64,000 bases of DNA from CAVRRZ01 sp963723745. GTDB lineage: Bacteria > Actinomycetota > Actinomycetes > Mycobacteriales > Geodermatophilaceae. Below are positions 39,878-51,790 of the stretch, piece by piece. The stretch covers positions 143,124 to 207,123 of the forward strand of contig CAVRRZ010000003.1 of NCBI GenBank assembly GCA_963723745.1. The letters are read 5' to 3'. The position numbers and the translations under genes were made by a program. Position 1 is the stretch's first letter; every line of letters begins with the position of its first letter. A model generated the notes under the pieces. That model worked only from the letters and a program-made list of their open reading frames with translations, did no database searches and was not told the DNA's origin.

Positions 39878-41343
39878 GCCCCGTAGACCGTCCGGGCGCC
39901 GTCGGTGTCCTTGGCCAGCCGGCGGGTCAGGTAGAGGCCTTCCAGGGCGAACTCCACCGCGGCCGCCGCCTGCTCGGCCGACTGCTCGCCCTCGGGCACC
40001 CCGAGCCGGCCGAGCAGCTCGGCCAGCCTCGGGATGGTGCCCAGCTGTCCGAGCAGCGCCGGCGGCGGGGACCAGCTCGCCGGACTCGACGGTGTCGCCG
40101 CCGGTGAAGTGCTCCTGCAGCCCGGTCAGGTCCAGTCCGGCGCAGCGCGCGCGGAAGGTCTGGGCGGTGGCCTGCCGCAGCAGGTGCTCGAGCACCTCGA
40201 GCTCCCGCTCGTCGTCCGGGTCGCTGCCGGCGTCGGCGAACTCGACCTTGCCCCGGCTGGCCGGCACGATGCTCGGGCAGGTCGACGACGCGGGCCACCG
40301 GCCGGGTCTCGCCGGCGACGGCGGCCCGGCGGACGGCGGAGGCCGCGATGGTCTCCAGGCCGGCGATGGCGAACCGGGCGCTGACGCCGGAGCGTTGGTC
40401 GACGTGGCTGGACTCGCGCACCAGCCGGGTGAAGCGGGCGACGATCTCGCCCAGGTGGTCGGGGATCAACGGCGCGTCGAGGTGTCCGTCACCGGAGCCC
40501 GCGCCGCCGCCCCAGGAGAGCAGCGCCTCCTGGTGCAGCAGCCGGATCTCGTCGGCGAGCTCGATCGGGTAGTGGGTGCGCACCTCGGCGCCGAAGCGGT
40601 CCTTGAGCGGCGTGATGATCCGGCCGCGGTTCGTGTAGTCCTCGGGGTTGGCGCTGGCCACCAGCAGCAGGTCCAGGGGCAGCCGCACCCGGTAGCCGCG
40701 GATCTGGATGTCGCGCTCCTCGAGCACGTTGAGCAGCGCCACCTGGATGCGCTCGGCCAGGTCGGGCAGCTCGTTGACGCTGAAGATGCCGCGGTTGGTG
40801 CGGGGGACCAGGCCGTAGTGGACGGTCTCGGGGTCGCCCAGCGTGCGGCCCTCGGCGACCTTGATCGGGTCGACGTCGCCGATCAGGTCGCCGACGCTGG
40901 TGTCCGGGGTGGCGAGCTTCTCGCCGTAGCGGTCGCTGCGGTGCAGCCAGCCGACCGGGGTGGCGTCGCCGTGCTCGGCGATCTGCCGGTGCGCCCAGGC
41001 GCTGATCGGGTGCAGCGGGTGCTCGTTGAGCTCGCTGCCGGCCAGCACCGGCGTCCACTCGTCGAGCAGGCCGACCAGCGTGCGGATCAGCCGCGTCTTG
41101 CCCTGCCCGCGCTCGCCGAGCAGCACCAGGTCGTGGCCGGCGATGAGCGCGCGCTCGACCTCGGGGACGCACGGTGTCCTCGAACCCGACCATGCCGGGG
41201 AGGCTGGGCTCGCCGGCGGCCAGCCGGGCGAGGAGGTTGGCGCGGATCTCGGCCTTGACCGGCCGGAAGGCGGCGCCGCTGTCGCGCAGCTCGCCGAGGG
41301 TCGTCGGGGCGGGGGGAGAGGGGGCCTCCGTCACCTCAGCCAC
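39874..41343 (-). CDS. MoxR/chelatase-like AAA+ ATPase, frameshifted
   Basis: GTG 41343 (or 41334) starts a ~485-residue product beginning VAEVTEAPSPPAPTTLGELR. Walker A is LVLLGERGQGKTRLIRTLVG, Walker B is NRGIFSVNELPDLAERIQVA, and sensor 1 is LLLVASANPEDYTNRGRII, close to magnesium-chelatase BchI and to RavA-like ATPases. The C-terminal part is helical (EVLEHLLRQATAQTFRARC). Frame breaks lie near 40062, 40274 and 41169. It is co-transcribed with the VWA gene and diverges from ilvA with only 36 bases between start codons. Confidence 0.88.
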
Positions 41344-41379
41344 GGTACGACGGAAACGCCGTCCTGAGATGATCCGTCG

Positions 41380-42603
41380 GTGTCCGACGTACCCCTGGTG
41401 ACCGGTCCGGACGTCGAGGCCGCCATGGCCGACTGCTCGACGGTGTCGTGCGCGCAACGCCGCTGTGGCACTCGCGGGGTCTGGCCGACCGCGTCGGCGG
41501 ACCGGTGTGGCTCAAGTGCGAGAACCTGCAGCGCACCGGGTCGTTCAAGATCCGCGGCGCCTACACCCGCATCTCGCGCCTGACGCCGCAGGAGCGGGCG
41601 CGCGGGGTGGTCGCGGCCAGCGCGGGCAACCACGCCCAGGGGGTCGCCCTGGCCGCGCAGCTGCTCGGCGCCCAGGCCACCGTGTTCATGCCGGAGACCG
41701 CACCGCTGCCCAAGGTCGCCGCGACCCGCGCCTACGGCGCCGAGATCCACCTCGCCGGCCAGACGCTGACCGACGCGCATGGCGGCCGCCGACCGCGCAC
41801 GCCGAGCGCACCGGGGCGGTGTTCATCCACCCCTTCGACCATCCCGACGTGATCGCCGGCCAGGGCACGGTCGGCCTGGAGATCCTGGAGCAGTGTCCCG
41901 ACGTCGCCACCGTCGTGGTCTGCACCGGCGGCGGCGGGTTGGTGTCGGGCATCGCGGCCGCGGTGCGCGCGCGCCGTCCCGACGTCCGCGTCGTGGCGGT
42001 CCAGGCCGAGACCGCAGCCTGCTTCCCCGGGTCGCTCGAGGCCGGTCGCCCGGTCGCAGCTGGATGCCATGGCGACCATGGCCGACGGCATCGCGGTGGC
42101 CGCGCCCGGCGAGCTGACCCTGGCGCACGTGCGCGATCTCGTCGACGAGGTGCGGACGGTGTCGGAGGAGGACCTCTCCCGCGCGCTGCTGTTCTGCCTG
42201 GAGCGGGCCAAGCTCGTCGTCGAGCCGGCCGGTGTGGCCGCGGTCGCCGCCGTGCTGGCCGACCCGGCGGCCTTCCGGGCCCCGGTGGTCGCCGTGGTCT
42301 CGGGCGGCAACATCGACCCGGTGCTGCTGCTGAAGGTGGTGCAGCACGGCATGGCGCGCCGCGGGGCGCTACCTGTCCCTGCGGCTGCGCGTGCCCGACC
42401 GCCCCGGTTCGCTGGCGGCGGTGCTCGGCGAACTGGCGGAGGCCGGCGCCAACGTCCTGGAGGTCGAGCACGAACGGACGGCGACGCGGCTGCACATCGG
42501 CGAGGTCGAGGTCTTCGTGGTGCTCGAGACCCGCGGCCCCGACCACGCGGTCGAGGTGGTCGCGGCGCTCGAGCAGGCGGGGTATGCGGTCGCCTCCGAG
42601 TGA
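41380..42603 (+). CDS. ilvA: Threonine ammonia-lyase (IlvA) with C-terminal ACT domain, frameshifted
   Basis: GTG 41380 starts VSDVPLVTGPDVEAAMA. The PLP lysine is in NLQRTGSFKIRGAYTR. AASAGNHAQGVALAAQLLGA and CTGGGGLVSGIAAAVRAR follow, and SGGNIDPVLLLKVVQHGM ends the catalytic domain. A single ACT domain follows (YLSLRLRVPDRPGSLAAVLG to GYAVASE). It deaminates threonine to 2-oxobutanoate, feeding isoleucine synthesis; the single ACT domain allows feedback control, though catabolic-type members also exist. Frame breaks lie near 41430, 41780, 41805, 42060 and 42368. Confidence 0.88.
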
Positions 42604-42764
42604 ATTCGCGCGGAAGGTCTCTCACGGTCGGTCCGGTCCGCGGCCGATGAGTTCACCGCCGCCGGGTCGTCTCCCCTCCCGGAGTCCGCAGGACGCGGGC
42701 CGGGACGGAGGAGACGTGCGTTCGCCCATCGGAAAACCGCGCCGGAACTGTCGGCACCGAGGCC

Positions 42765-42770
42765 TACGGT
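42765..42770 (+). promoter_or_regulatory. Candidate -10 of the ABC exporter operon (leaderless)
   Basis: TACGGT ends seven bases before the ATG at 42778, with no ribosome-binding site between, a spacing typical of leaderless actinobacterial genes. Confidence 0.4.
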
Positions 42771-42777
42771 GCTCGTC

Positions 42778-43798
42778 ATGACCGATGCAATCGTCGTCGA
42801 GGGGCTGGTCAAGCGCTTCGGCGAGACGACCGCCCTCGCCGGCGTCGACCTGACCGTCCGCGAGGGCACCGTGCTGGGCCTGCTGGGGCCCAACGGGGCC
42901 GGCAAGACCACCGTGGTGCGCATCCTCACCACGCTGTTGAAGCCCGACGAGGGGCGGGTGGCGGTCGACGGGGTCGACGTCCTGCGCGACCCCGACCGGG
43001 TACGTGCCTCCATCGGGCTCACCGGTCAGTACGCCGCGGTCGACGAGTACCTGACCGGCTTCGAGAACCTCGAGATGGTCGGCCGGCTCTACCGGCTCGG
43101 CAAGCGCGAGTCGCGCACCCGGGCGAGCGAACTGCTGGAGCGCTTCGACGCTGTCCGACGCCGCCAACCGACCGGCCAAGACCTACTCGGGCGGCATGCG
43201 CCGGCGCCTCGACATCGCCGCGTCGCTGATCGCGCGGCCGCGGATGCTGTTCCTCGACGAGCCCACCACCGGGCTCGACCCGCGCAGCCGGCTCAGCATG
43301 TGGGAGTTCATCGCCGACCTCGCCGGTGGAGGCACGACCATCCTGCTCACCACCCAGTACCTGGAGGAGGCCGACCGCCTCGCCGACCGCATGGTGGTCA
43401 TCGACCAGGGCCGGGTCATCGCCCGCGGCACCGCCGACGAGCTCAAGGACCAGGTGGGCGGCCAGCGTCTGGAGCTCACCCTCGCCCGGGGCGAGGACGT
43501 GCCGCTGGTGGCCGAGCGGCTCCGGTCGCTGGCCCTCGACGAGCCGCACCTCGACGAGGCCACGCGCAAGCTGAGTCTGCCGGTGCGCGGCGGGGTCGAC
43601 GTGCTGGCCGACGCGATCCGCCGGCTGGAGGACACCGGCGTCGAGGTGCTCGACCTGGGGCTGCGCCGGCCCGACCTCGACGACGTGTTCCTCACCCTCA
43701 CCGGGCACGCGGCCGAGGAGTCCGCCGAGCCGACCACCGGTGACGACGCCGGCCGCGCCACGCCCGAGCCGGCCGCGGCGGGGGGTGCGGCGCGATGA
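42778..43798 (+). CDS. DrrA-like ABC exporter ATP-binding protein, frameshifted
   Basis: ATG 42778 begins MTDAIVVEGLVKRFGETTAL. Walker A LGLLGPNGAGKTTVVRIL, signature TYSGGMRRRLDIAASLI, and Walker B MLFLDEPTTGLDPRSR are intact. Residues after about 215 form the DrrA-type C-terminal extension (LELTLARGEDVPLVAERL; VLDLGLRRPDLDDVFLTLTG). The single frame break near 43153 lies between the helical domain and the signature. It powers the permease encoded next, overlapping by four bases. DrrAB-type pumps export hydrophobic drugs or lipids. Confidence 0.9.
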
Positions 43799-44602
43799 GC
43801 ACGCTCGCCCAGACGCTGTCCGACAGCGCCGTCATCACCAAGCGCAACCTGATCAAGGTCAAGCGCGTGCCCGACCTGATCGTGTTCGCGACGCTGTCAC
43901 CGATCATGTTCGTGCTGCTGTTCCGCTACGTGTTCGGCGGCGCGATCAACGTGCCCGGCGACATCAGCTACGCCGAGTTCCTGCTCCCGGGCATCTTCGC
44001 CCAGACCGTGGTCTTCGGGAGCACCATCACCGGGGCCTAGCTGGCCGAGGATCTGCAGAAGGGGCTCATCGACCGATTCCGGTCGCTGCCGATGTCCCGC
44101 TCGTCGGTGCTCATCGGTCGCACGCGTCGCCGACCTCGGCCTCAACGCGCTGTCCATCGCGGTGATGGCCGTGACCGGGCTCGTCGTCGGCTGGCGGATC
44201 AACTCGTCGGTCGGCGAGGCGGCGCTCGGCTTCGCGATCCTCCTGCTGTTCGCCTACTCCATCTCGTGGTTGATGGCCATGGTGGGCCTGCTCGTGCGCA
44301 CGCCAGAGGTGGTCAACAACGCGAGCTTCATCGTGATCTTCCCGCTCACGTTCGTGGCCAACACGTTCGTGCCGTTGGAGTCGTTCCCCGCGGTGTTGCG
44401 CACCTTCGCCGAGTGGAACCCGGTGTCGGCCGTCGTCCAGGCGGCCCGCAACCTGTTCGGCAACGTGCCCGAAGGCATGCCCGCGCCGGATGTCTGGTCA
44501 CTGCAGAACCCCGTGCTCTACACGGTGATCTGGACCGGGATCATCCTGGCGGTCTTCGTCCCGAGCGCGGTGCGCATGTACCAGCGCACGGCCAGCCGCT
44601 GA
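43795..44602 (+). CDS. DrrB-like ABC-2 permease, interrupted by a stop and a frameshift
   Basis: ATG 43795 starts MSTLAQTLSDSAVITKRNLI. The ABC-2 pattern is complete: six membrane segments, FATLSPIMFVLLFRYVFGGA, PGIFAQTVVFGSTITGA, then LAEDLQKGLIDRFRSLPMSR and PLTFVANTFVPLESFPAVLR. An in-frame TAG at 44038-44040 replaces the glycine expected in TGAGLAEDL, and the frame breaks again near 44122. After that it runs open to 44602. The stop needs a base substitution, unlike the single-base indels elsewhere, so real inactivation is possible. Confidence 0.82.
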
Positions 44603-44646
44603 CCGCGCCGGCCGCTCTGACCGCGCCTGGCCCCGCGATGCGTCCT

Positions 44647-44716
44647 GCAGTGCACGCGGTTCTTACGGATCGCACGCGCTGCGGGGCGTGCATTGCGTGC
44701 AGAGATCGAGCAACGC
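44647..44716. repeat. 70-base imperfect palindrome, copy B
   Basis: The element lies between the convergent permease and RNHCP genes. It aligns without gaps to the reverse complement of copy A over all 70 bases, with the central stretch ATCGCACGCGCTGC identical. Confidence 0.75.
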
Positions 44717-44758
44717 CCCGGTTCACGGCGACCGGCGTACCCCTGCCGGGGGTCGCGC

Positions 44759-45087
44759 TCACAGCCAGGGCAGGCTCAGCACCAGGTCCAGGTCGTCGGG
44801 GGCGGCGCCGTCGCGGACGAGCCGGTTGGGCTGGCGGTGGCCGCAGGCCGTGCAGCGGTGCACGACCTGCCAGCCCTTGCCCGACTTCTCGACCAGGCCG
44901 ACCGGCTCCATCGGTGACCGGCAGTCGCTCGCCCGGTCGCCCGGAAGGTCGTCGACGTGCAGCGACCACAGGCAGTGCGGGCAGTGGTTGCGGTAGTGGC
45001 CGTCGGTGTTGGCCGGCACCGGCGCCGCGCAGTGCACGCAGGTGAAGCCGGTGTTCTCCGCCCGCCGGGAGCGGGCCCGGGGCTCAT
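44759..45087 (-). CDS. RNHCP-domain zinc-ribbon protein (one frameshift)
   Basis: ATG 45087 gives MSP, and after adding one C in the C-run near 45079 continues RARSRRAENTGFTCVHCAAP. The domain's name motif is present: DGHYRNHCPHCLWSLHVDD. The second knuckle is HRCTACGHRQPNRLVRD. About 108 residues with four CxxC-type cysteine pairs that likely bind zinc. Function unknown; such proteins may bind RNA. It lies just downstream of greA on the same strand with 17 bases between. Confidence 0.85.
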
Positions 45088-45104
45088 CGGCCCGCCCGGA
45101 CCGG

Positions 45105-45609
45105 TCAGGGGACGAACGGCTCGACGGCGACGACCTCGACGGTGATGTCGCGGCCGTTCGGGGCCTGGTAGGTCACCGTGGCGCCCGGGCGCCGCGCCCA
45201 TGATCGCCGAGCCCAGGGCCGACTCGGGCGAGTAGACGGTCAGGTCGGTGGTGCCGGCGATCTCGCGGGAACCGAGGAGGAACTTCTCGGTGTCGTCGTC
45301 ACCGGCGAACTTGATCGTGATGACGGTGCCGGTCGCCGCGTTGGTCGCCGTCGTCGGGGCCTCGCCGACGCGCGCCTTGCGCAGCAGGTCGGTCAGCTGC
45401 CGGATGCGGGCCTCCTGCTTGCCCTGCTCGTCCTTGGCCGCGTGGTAGCCGCCGTTCTCCTTGAGGTCGCCCTCCTCGCGTCGGGCGTTGATCTCCGCGG
45501 ACATCGCCGGGCGGTCGGCCACCAACTGGTCGAGCTCGGCCTTCAGCCGGTCGTAGGCCTCCTGGGTCAGCCAGACGCCCTGGTCCTGCTCGTCAGTGGG
45601 GGTGGACAC
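45105..45609 (-). CDS. greA: Transcription elongation factor GreA (one frameshift)
   Basis: GTG 45609, with CAGGAG upstream, starts VSTPTDEQDQGVWLTQEAYD. The N-terminal coiled coil carries the acidic tip that reaches the polymerase active site (EINARREEGDLKENGGYHAA), followed by the C-terminal domain (TDLTVYSPESALGSAIMGAA). The break near 45191 is repaired by dropping one base, giving ...APG then ATVTYQAPNGRDITVEVVAV. It stimulates RNA cleavage by backtracked polymerase. The divergent neighbour of mca, as in mycobacteria. Confidence 0.93.
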
Positions 45610-45867
45610 GAGTGGAAACTCCTGCAACCTCGGGTTGCCGTCCCCGGCCGGGGACGGCCGGTGGTCAATCCGGCCAAGCTAACACCGCGCCGGGTCCGGT
45701 GGCCGGAATGAGGGAGCCGTCCGGAATCCGGAACCGTACCGGACGGTGCCGGTGGTGACAGCGTTTCATCCCCAGAAAGGACGCCCCTGGACCCCGTCCG
45801 GCGTGACCTCGGGCACGTCGCCGTCGCCGTCGGCGACGCCACGGCTCCCGCGGGGGACAATGCCTGG

Positions 45868-46757
45868 GTGACCGAACCCGACCAGTTGCGCCTGCTCGCC
45901 GTGCACGCCCATCCGGACGACGAGTCGAGCAAGGGCGCCGCGACGATGGCGAAGTACGTCGCCGAAGGTGCGCGGGTGATGGTGGCGACCTGCACCGGCG
46001 GTGAGCGGGGCTCCGTGCTCAACCCTGCGATGGACCGTCCCGAGGTGTGGGAGCGGCTGCCGCAGATCCGCGTCGAGGAGATGGCCCGGGCCCGCGAGAT
46101 CCTCGGGGTCGAGCAGGAGTTCCTCGGCTTCGTCGACTCCGGCCTGCCCGAGGGCGACCCGCTGCCCCCGCTGCCGGAGGGCTGCTTCGCGCTCGTCCCG
46201 CTGGAGGAGGCCGCCGCTCCGCTGGTGGCGCTGATCCGGCGTTTCAGGCCGCAGGTGCATCACCACCTACGACGAGCGCGGCGGCTATCCGCACCCCGAC
46301 CACATCAAGACCCACGAGATCTCGGTGCACGCCTTCGAGGCCGCGGGCGATCCCGACCGCTATCCCGACCTGGGCGAGCCCTGGCAGCCGAGCAAGCTCT
46401 ACTACCACATGAGCTTCACGCTGCCCCGGACAAGGCGCTGCACGAGGCGATCCTGGCCACCGGCGCGGAGTCGCCGTACGCGGAGTGGCTGGCGAACTGG
46501 GACCCCGCGCGCGACCTCTCCCACCGGGTCACGACGCGCGTGCCCTGCAGCGAGTACTTCGAGATCCGGGACGCCGCGCTGATCGCGCACGCCACCCAGA
46601 TCGATCCGGAGGGTCGCTGGTTCGCCTGCCCCGTCGAGACCCAGCAGCGGGTCTGGCCGACCGAGGACTACGAGCTGGCCCGGTCCCTGGTCGACGTCGA
46701 CGACTCCCGGAGGACGATCTGTTCGCCGGCATCCGTAGCGAGGTGGGGGTCCGATGA
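45868..46757 (+). CDS. mca: Mycothiol S-conjugate amidase Mca, frameshifted
   Basis: GTG 45868 begins VTEPDQLRLLAVHAHPDDES. AHPDDESSKGAAT is the zinc-binding motif of the LmbE/MshB/Mca family. The substrate region TCTGGERGSVLNPAMDRPEV and the third metal ligand in DERGGYPHPDHIKTHE follow. FACPVETQQRVWPTEDYELA matches Mca rather than MshB. Mca cleaves mycothiol conjugates into mercapturic acids for export, so the organism makes mycothiol. Frame breaks lie near 46262, 46430 and 46710. It overlaps the next gene by four bases. Confidence 0.92.
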
Positions 46758-47079
46758 ACGCGACCCTGGTGGCCGGTGCCGTCCTGGCCGCAACCGGGAG
46801 CAGCTGCCGGAGGACGTCGGCAAGTCCGGCCCGCTCGGCCTGTTGCTCACCGGCCTGCTGCTCATCGCCGTGGTGCTCCTGGTCAAGTCGATGACCAGGC
46901 ACCTCAAGCGGGTCCCGCGAGCTTCGATCGACGGCGAGCCCGACGTCGTCGTCCCGGACACCCCGGCCGAGCTCTTGGAGCCCGAGCGGCGGCGAGCAGT
47001 GCTCGACCGGCTGCGCAGGGCACCCCGGGCCATCGAGCCGCCGAGGGGCGACGGCGACGGCGGCGGGACCGCCCGGTAG
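46754..47079 (+). CDS. Small single-pass membrane protein downstream of mca (one frameshift)
   Basis: ATG 46754 overlaps the mca stop. After MNATLVAGAVLAA the frame breaks near 46795 and continues EDVGKSGPLGLLLTGLLLIA, a membrane segment followed by a basic stretch (VKSMTRHLKRVPRASIDG) and a charged tail. About 108 residues. A similar small gene follows mca in mycobacteria (Rv1083, from memory). Function unknown. Confidence 0.75.
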
Positions 47080-47149
47080 GGCCGACCGGACGAGCGACGC
47101 CGCAGGCTCCGGCCTGCCGCGGACGGGGGCCGTCGGCGAGGATCCCGGC

Positions 47150-47686
47150 ATGGCATCACGCGGACGGCGAGCCGCCCTTGAGAAGGACGTTCCGCCACCG
47201 GGTTTCGGCCGGTTCGGCACCCGCGTGCTCGAGGTGGCCGAGAACGCCGTCTACGCGGGCATCGTGCTCTTCCTGGTGGTCGCCTCGGGTGTGCTGCTGG
47301 TGCTCGCCGGCCGGACGACGTGGACCGCGATCGTCGACCTCGACCAGGCCCCGGTGCTCGAACTGCTGGACATCCTGCTGCTGGTCTTCATCTTCGTGGA
47401 ACTGCTGTTCGCCGTCCGGACGACGATCGAGAAGCGTGAGCTCATCGCCGAGCCGTTCCTGCTGGTCGGCATCATCGCCTCGATCAAGGAGATCGTCGTG
47501 CTCTCCGTCGAGGCCGCCGGCGAAGTGGGCCGGGGCTCGGAGTTCGACGACCGCATCATCGAGATCGGCGTCCTCGGCGTCCTCGTGCTGCTGCTCGGCC
47601 TCACCGCCTACCTGCTCCGCCGCAAGGAGCGCGAGCCGGAGGAGGCGGAGCCCGAGCCGCCGTCGGAACGGCCTGGGGCGGACTGA
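47150..47686 (+). CDS. PsiE-like phosphate-starvation-inducible membrane protein
   Basis: The 178-residue product has four hydrophobic segments: VYAGIVLFLVVASGVLLVL, LLDILLLVFIFVELLFAV, PFLLVGIIASIKEIVVLSV and IIEIGVLGVLVLLLGLTAYL. The conserved ELLFAVRTTIEKRELIAEPF loop is typical of PsiE-type proteins. Charged tails lie at both ends. Function is unknown beyond phosphate-starvation induction of the E. coli member. No frameshift. Confidence 0.8.
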   Translation: MASRGRRAALEKDVPPPGFGRFGTRVLEVAENAVYAGIVLFLVVASGVLLVLAGRTTWTAIVDLDQAPVLELLDILLLVFIFVELLFAVRTTIEKRELIAEPFLLVGIIASIKEIVVLSVEAAGEVGRGSEFDDRIIEIGVLGVLVLLLGLTAYLLRRKEREPEEAEPEPPSERPGAD

Positions 47687-47835
47687 CGTCCCGGCAGTCC
47701 CCGCCTCGATCGCGGGGAGCCCGCCACCGACGGGACCCGGAACGACTGCGCGGCCTCCTGGTCACCCCGTCCGGATCCGCGCCTCCTGAGCACCCCGACG
47801 CGTCGGCGGGGTGGTTCCAGGGGTAGGCAGGAGAG

Positions 47836-49842
<2,007 letters not shown>

Positions 49843-49845
49843 CCG

Positions 49846-49868
49846 GATTACGGTGCAAGCGTGTAATC
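49846..49868 (+). promoter_or_regulatory. Inverted repeat overlapping a -10-like sequence upstream of the RHH-like gene
   Basis: GATTAC (49846-49851) and GTAATC (49863-49868) are complementary with 11 bases between. The right arm sits in TGTAAT, a -10-like hexamer 25 bases before the start codon and just upstream of the GAGGAGG ribosome-binding site. It starts immediately after the DUF255 stop. Confidence 0.45.
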
Positions 49869-49893
49869 ACTCGCGCTGTCCGAGGAGGCCGCC

Positions 49894-50490
49894 GTGCACG
49901 CACACCGCTTCGCCGATTCCCCCTTCTCCCGCGCTCGCGGCTTTCCTCGTGGCCCAGGCGCCCGGGGCCGCGGTTCCGAGACGCCGCCACCCGTCGAGCG
50001 GGCGGAGGTCGCCGGCTGGTTCGCCGGCCGGCTGCCCGACGGCTGGTTCACCGGGCCCGTCGAGCTCGTGCTCGACCGCGACGAGATCACCGTGATCGGC
50101 AGCCTCCCCGAACCCGACGCGGGGGACGGCGACGCCACGGCCGCCCGCACCGGGCGGATCGGCCGGTTCCGCGAGGAGACCCGCGAGGCCCGCATGGCGA
50201 TCGCCGACGTGGCGCAGGAGCGCTACGGCAGGTCGGTGGCCTGGGGCGCGGCGTGCGGCGACGTGCGCGAGGTGTTCACCAACCTCTCGGTGCCGGTGAT
50301 GACGCGACTGCGCCAGCCCGAGCGCCTGGTGCTCGACACCCTGGTCGACGCCGGGGTGGCGCGCTCCCGCTCGGAGGCGCTGGTGTGGGCGGTCCGGCTC
50401 GTCGGCCGGCACACCGAGGACTGGCTCGCCGAGCTGAGGCAGGCGATGGCCTCGGTCGAGGAGGTGCGCGCCCGCGGCCCGGAGGTCTGA
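49894..50490 (+). CDS. Hypothetical protein with ribbon-helix-helix-like C-terminus
   Basis: GTG 49894 follows GAGGAGG at ideal spacing and gives 198 residues. The middle contains VERAEVAGWFAGRLPDGWFT and an E/R-rich helix (RIGRFREETREARMAIADVA). The C-terminal half has the segment PERLVLDTLVDAGVARSRSE ending ALVWAVRLVGRH, which has the look of a ribbon-helix-helix regulator. I do not recognise the full-length family. An inverted repeat lies directly upstream, so autoregulation is possible. Confidence 0.65.
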   Translation: MHAHRFADSPFSRARGFPRGPGARGRGSETPPPVERAEVAGWFAGRLPDGWFTGPVELVLDRDEITVIGSLPEPDAGDGDATAARTGRIGRFREETREARMAIADVAQERYGRSVAWGAACGDVREVFTNLSVPVMTRLRQPERLVLDTLVDAGVARSRSEALVWAVRLVGRHTEDWLAELRQAMASVEEVRARGPEV

Positions 50491-50533
50491 GCGCCACGCC
50501 GGGCGGGCGCGGCGACCTGGGACACTGGACGTC

Positions 50534-51789
50534 GTGCCCGCCGCCGCCGACCCGTCCGCCACCGATGTCCTCGTGGTCGGGGCCGGGCCGGCCGGCTCCG
50601 CCGCCGCGGCCTGGGCCGCCCGGTCCGGACGCGACGTCGCTACTCGCCGACGCCGCGGTGTTCCCCCGTGACAAGGCCTGCGGTGACGGCCTGACCCCTC
50701 GCGCCATCGGCGAGCTCGACCGCCTGGGGCTGGGCGACTGGGTGCGCGGCCGTGGTCGCAACCGCGGCCTGCGGGCGTCCGGCTTCGGCCAGGAACTCCT
50801 GCTGCCGTGGCCCGGCGGCAGCCTGCCCGACCACGGCGGCGCCGTACCGCGCACCGAGCTCGACGCCCGCATCCGCGAGGTGGCGCTGGCGTCCGGCGCG
50901 CGGCCGATGGAGGGCGCCCGTGCCGTCGACGTGGAGCGCGACGGCGATCGGGTCACCGGCGTCGTCTTCACCGGTGCGGACGGCGGGGCGCGCACCGTGC
51001 GCTGCCGCTCGCTGGTCGTCGCCGACGGGGCGCGGTCGCCGCTGGGCCGGGTGCTGGGCCGGCAGTGGCACCGCGACACCGCCTACGGGGTGGCCGCCCG
51101 CGGGTACGTGACGTCCGGCCGCAGCGACGACGAGTGGATCTCCTCGCACCTCGAACTGCGCGGTGTCGGCGGTGAGCTGCTGTCGGGCTACGGCTGGGTC
51201 TTCCCGCTCGGCGCGGCGGCCGGCGAGATCAACATCGGCGTCGGGACGCTCGCCACGGCCCGGCGTCCGGCCGGGGTGCAGCTCAGAGCGCTGCTCGACG
51301 TCTACGCCGACGCGCGACGCGACGAGTGGCAGCTCGACGGGCCCGTGCGCGCCCCCGCCTCGGCGCTGCTGCCCATGGGCGGCGCGGTCTCCGGGGTGGC
51401 CGGGCGCAACTGGGCGCCTGGTCGGTGACGCCGCGGGCTGCGTCAACCCGCTCAACGGCGAGGGCATCGACTACGGGCTGGAGACCGGCCGCGAGATCGT
51501 CGACCTGCTCGACGAGCCGGACTGGTCGGCGGTGTGGCCGGCGACGCTGCGGCGCCAGTACGGGGAGGCGTTCTCCATCGCCCGCCGCCTTGCCGGGCTG
51601 CTCACCGTGCCGCGATTGCTGCCCGCGGCCGGGCCGGTGGGCATGCGGTCGCGCGCGCTGATGACCGTGGCGCTGCGTGTGATGGGCAACCTCATCACCG
51701 ACGAGGACCGCGACGTCGTCGCCCGTGCCTGGCGCGCGGCCGGCAAGGTCTCGACGCGCTTCGACGACACCCCGATGTTCGCGGCCTGA
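50534..51789 (+). CDS. Geranylgeranyl-reductase family FAD-dependent oxidoreductase, frameshifted
   Basis: GTG 50534 begins VPAAADPSATDVLVVGAGPA. The Rossmann motif GAGPAGSAAAAWAARSGRDV is followed by FPRDKACGDGLTPRAIGELD, the CGDG signature of this family, SLVVADGARSPLGRVLGR, and the second FAD motif LVGDAAGCVNPLNGEGIDYG. About 417 residues. Such enzymes reduce isoprenoid double bonds, for example in menaquinone side chains or lipids. The cis-prenyltransferase gene nearby fits an isoprenoid context. Frame breaks lie near 50637 and 51419. Confidence 0.88.
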
Positions 51790-51790
51790 C

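Noticed and set aside
44038..44040. Readthrough or pyrrolysine/selenocysteine use of the TAG in the permease
   Set aside because: A nearby frameshift in the same gene and the error-rich surroundings make a sequence error or simple mutation far more likely; no decoding signal is visible.
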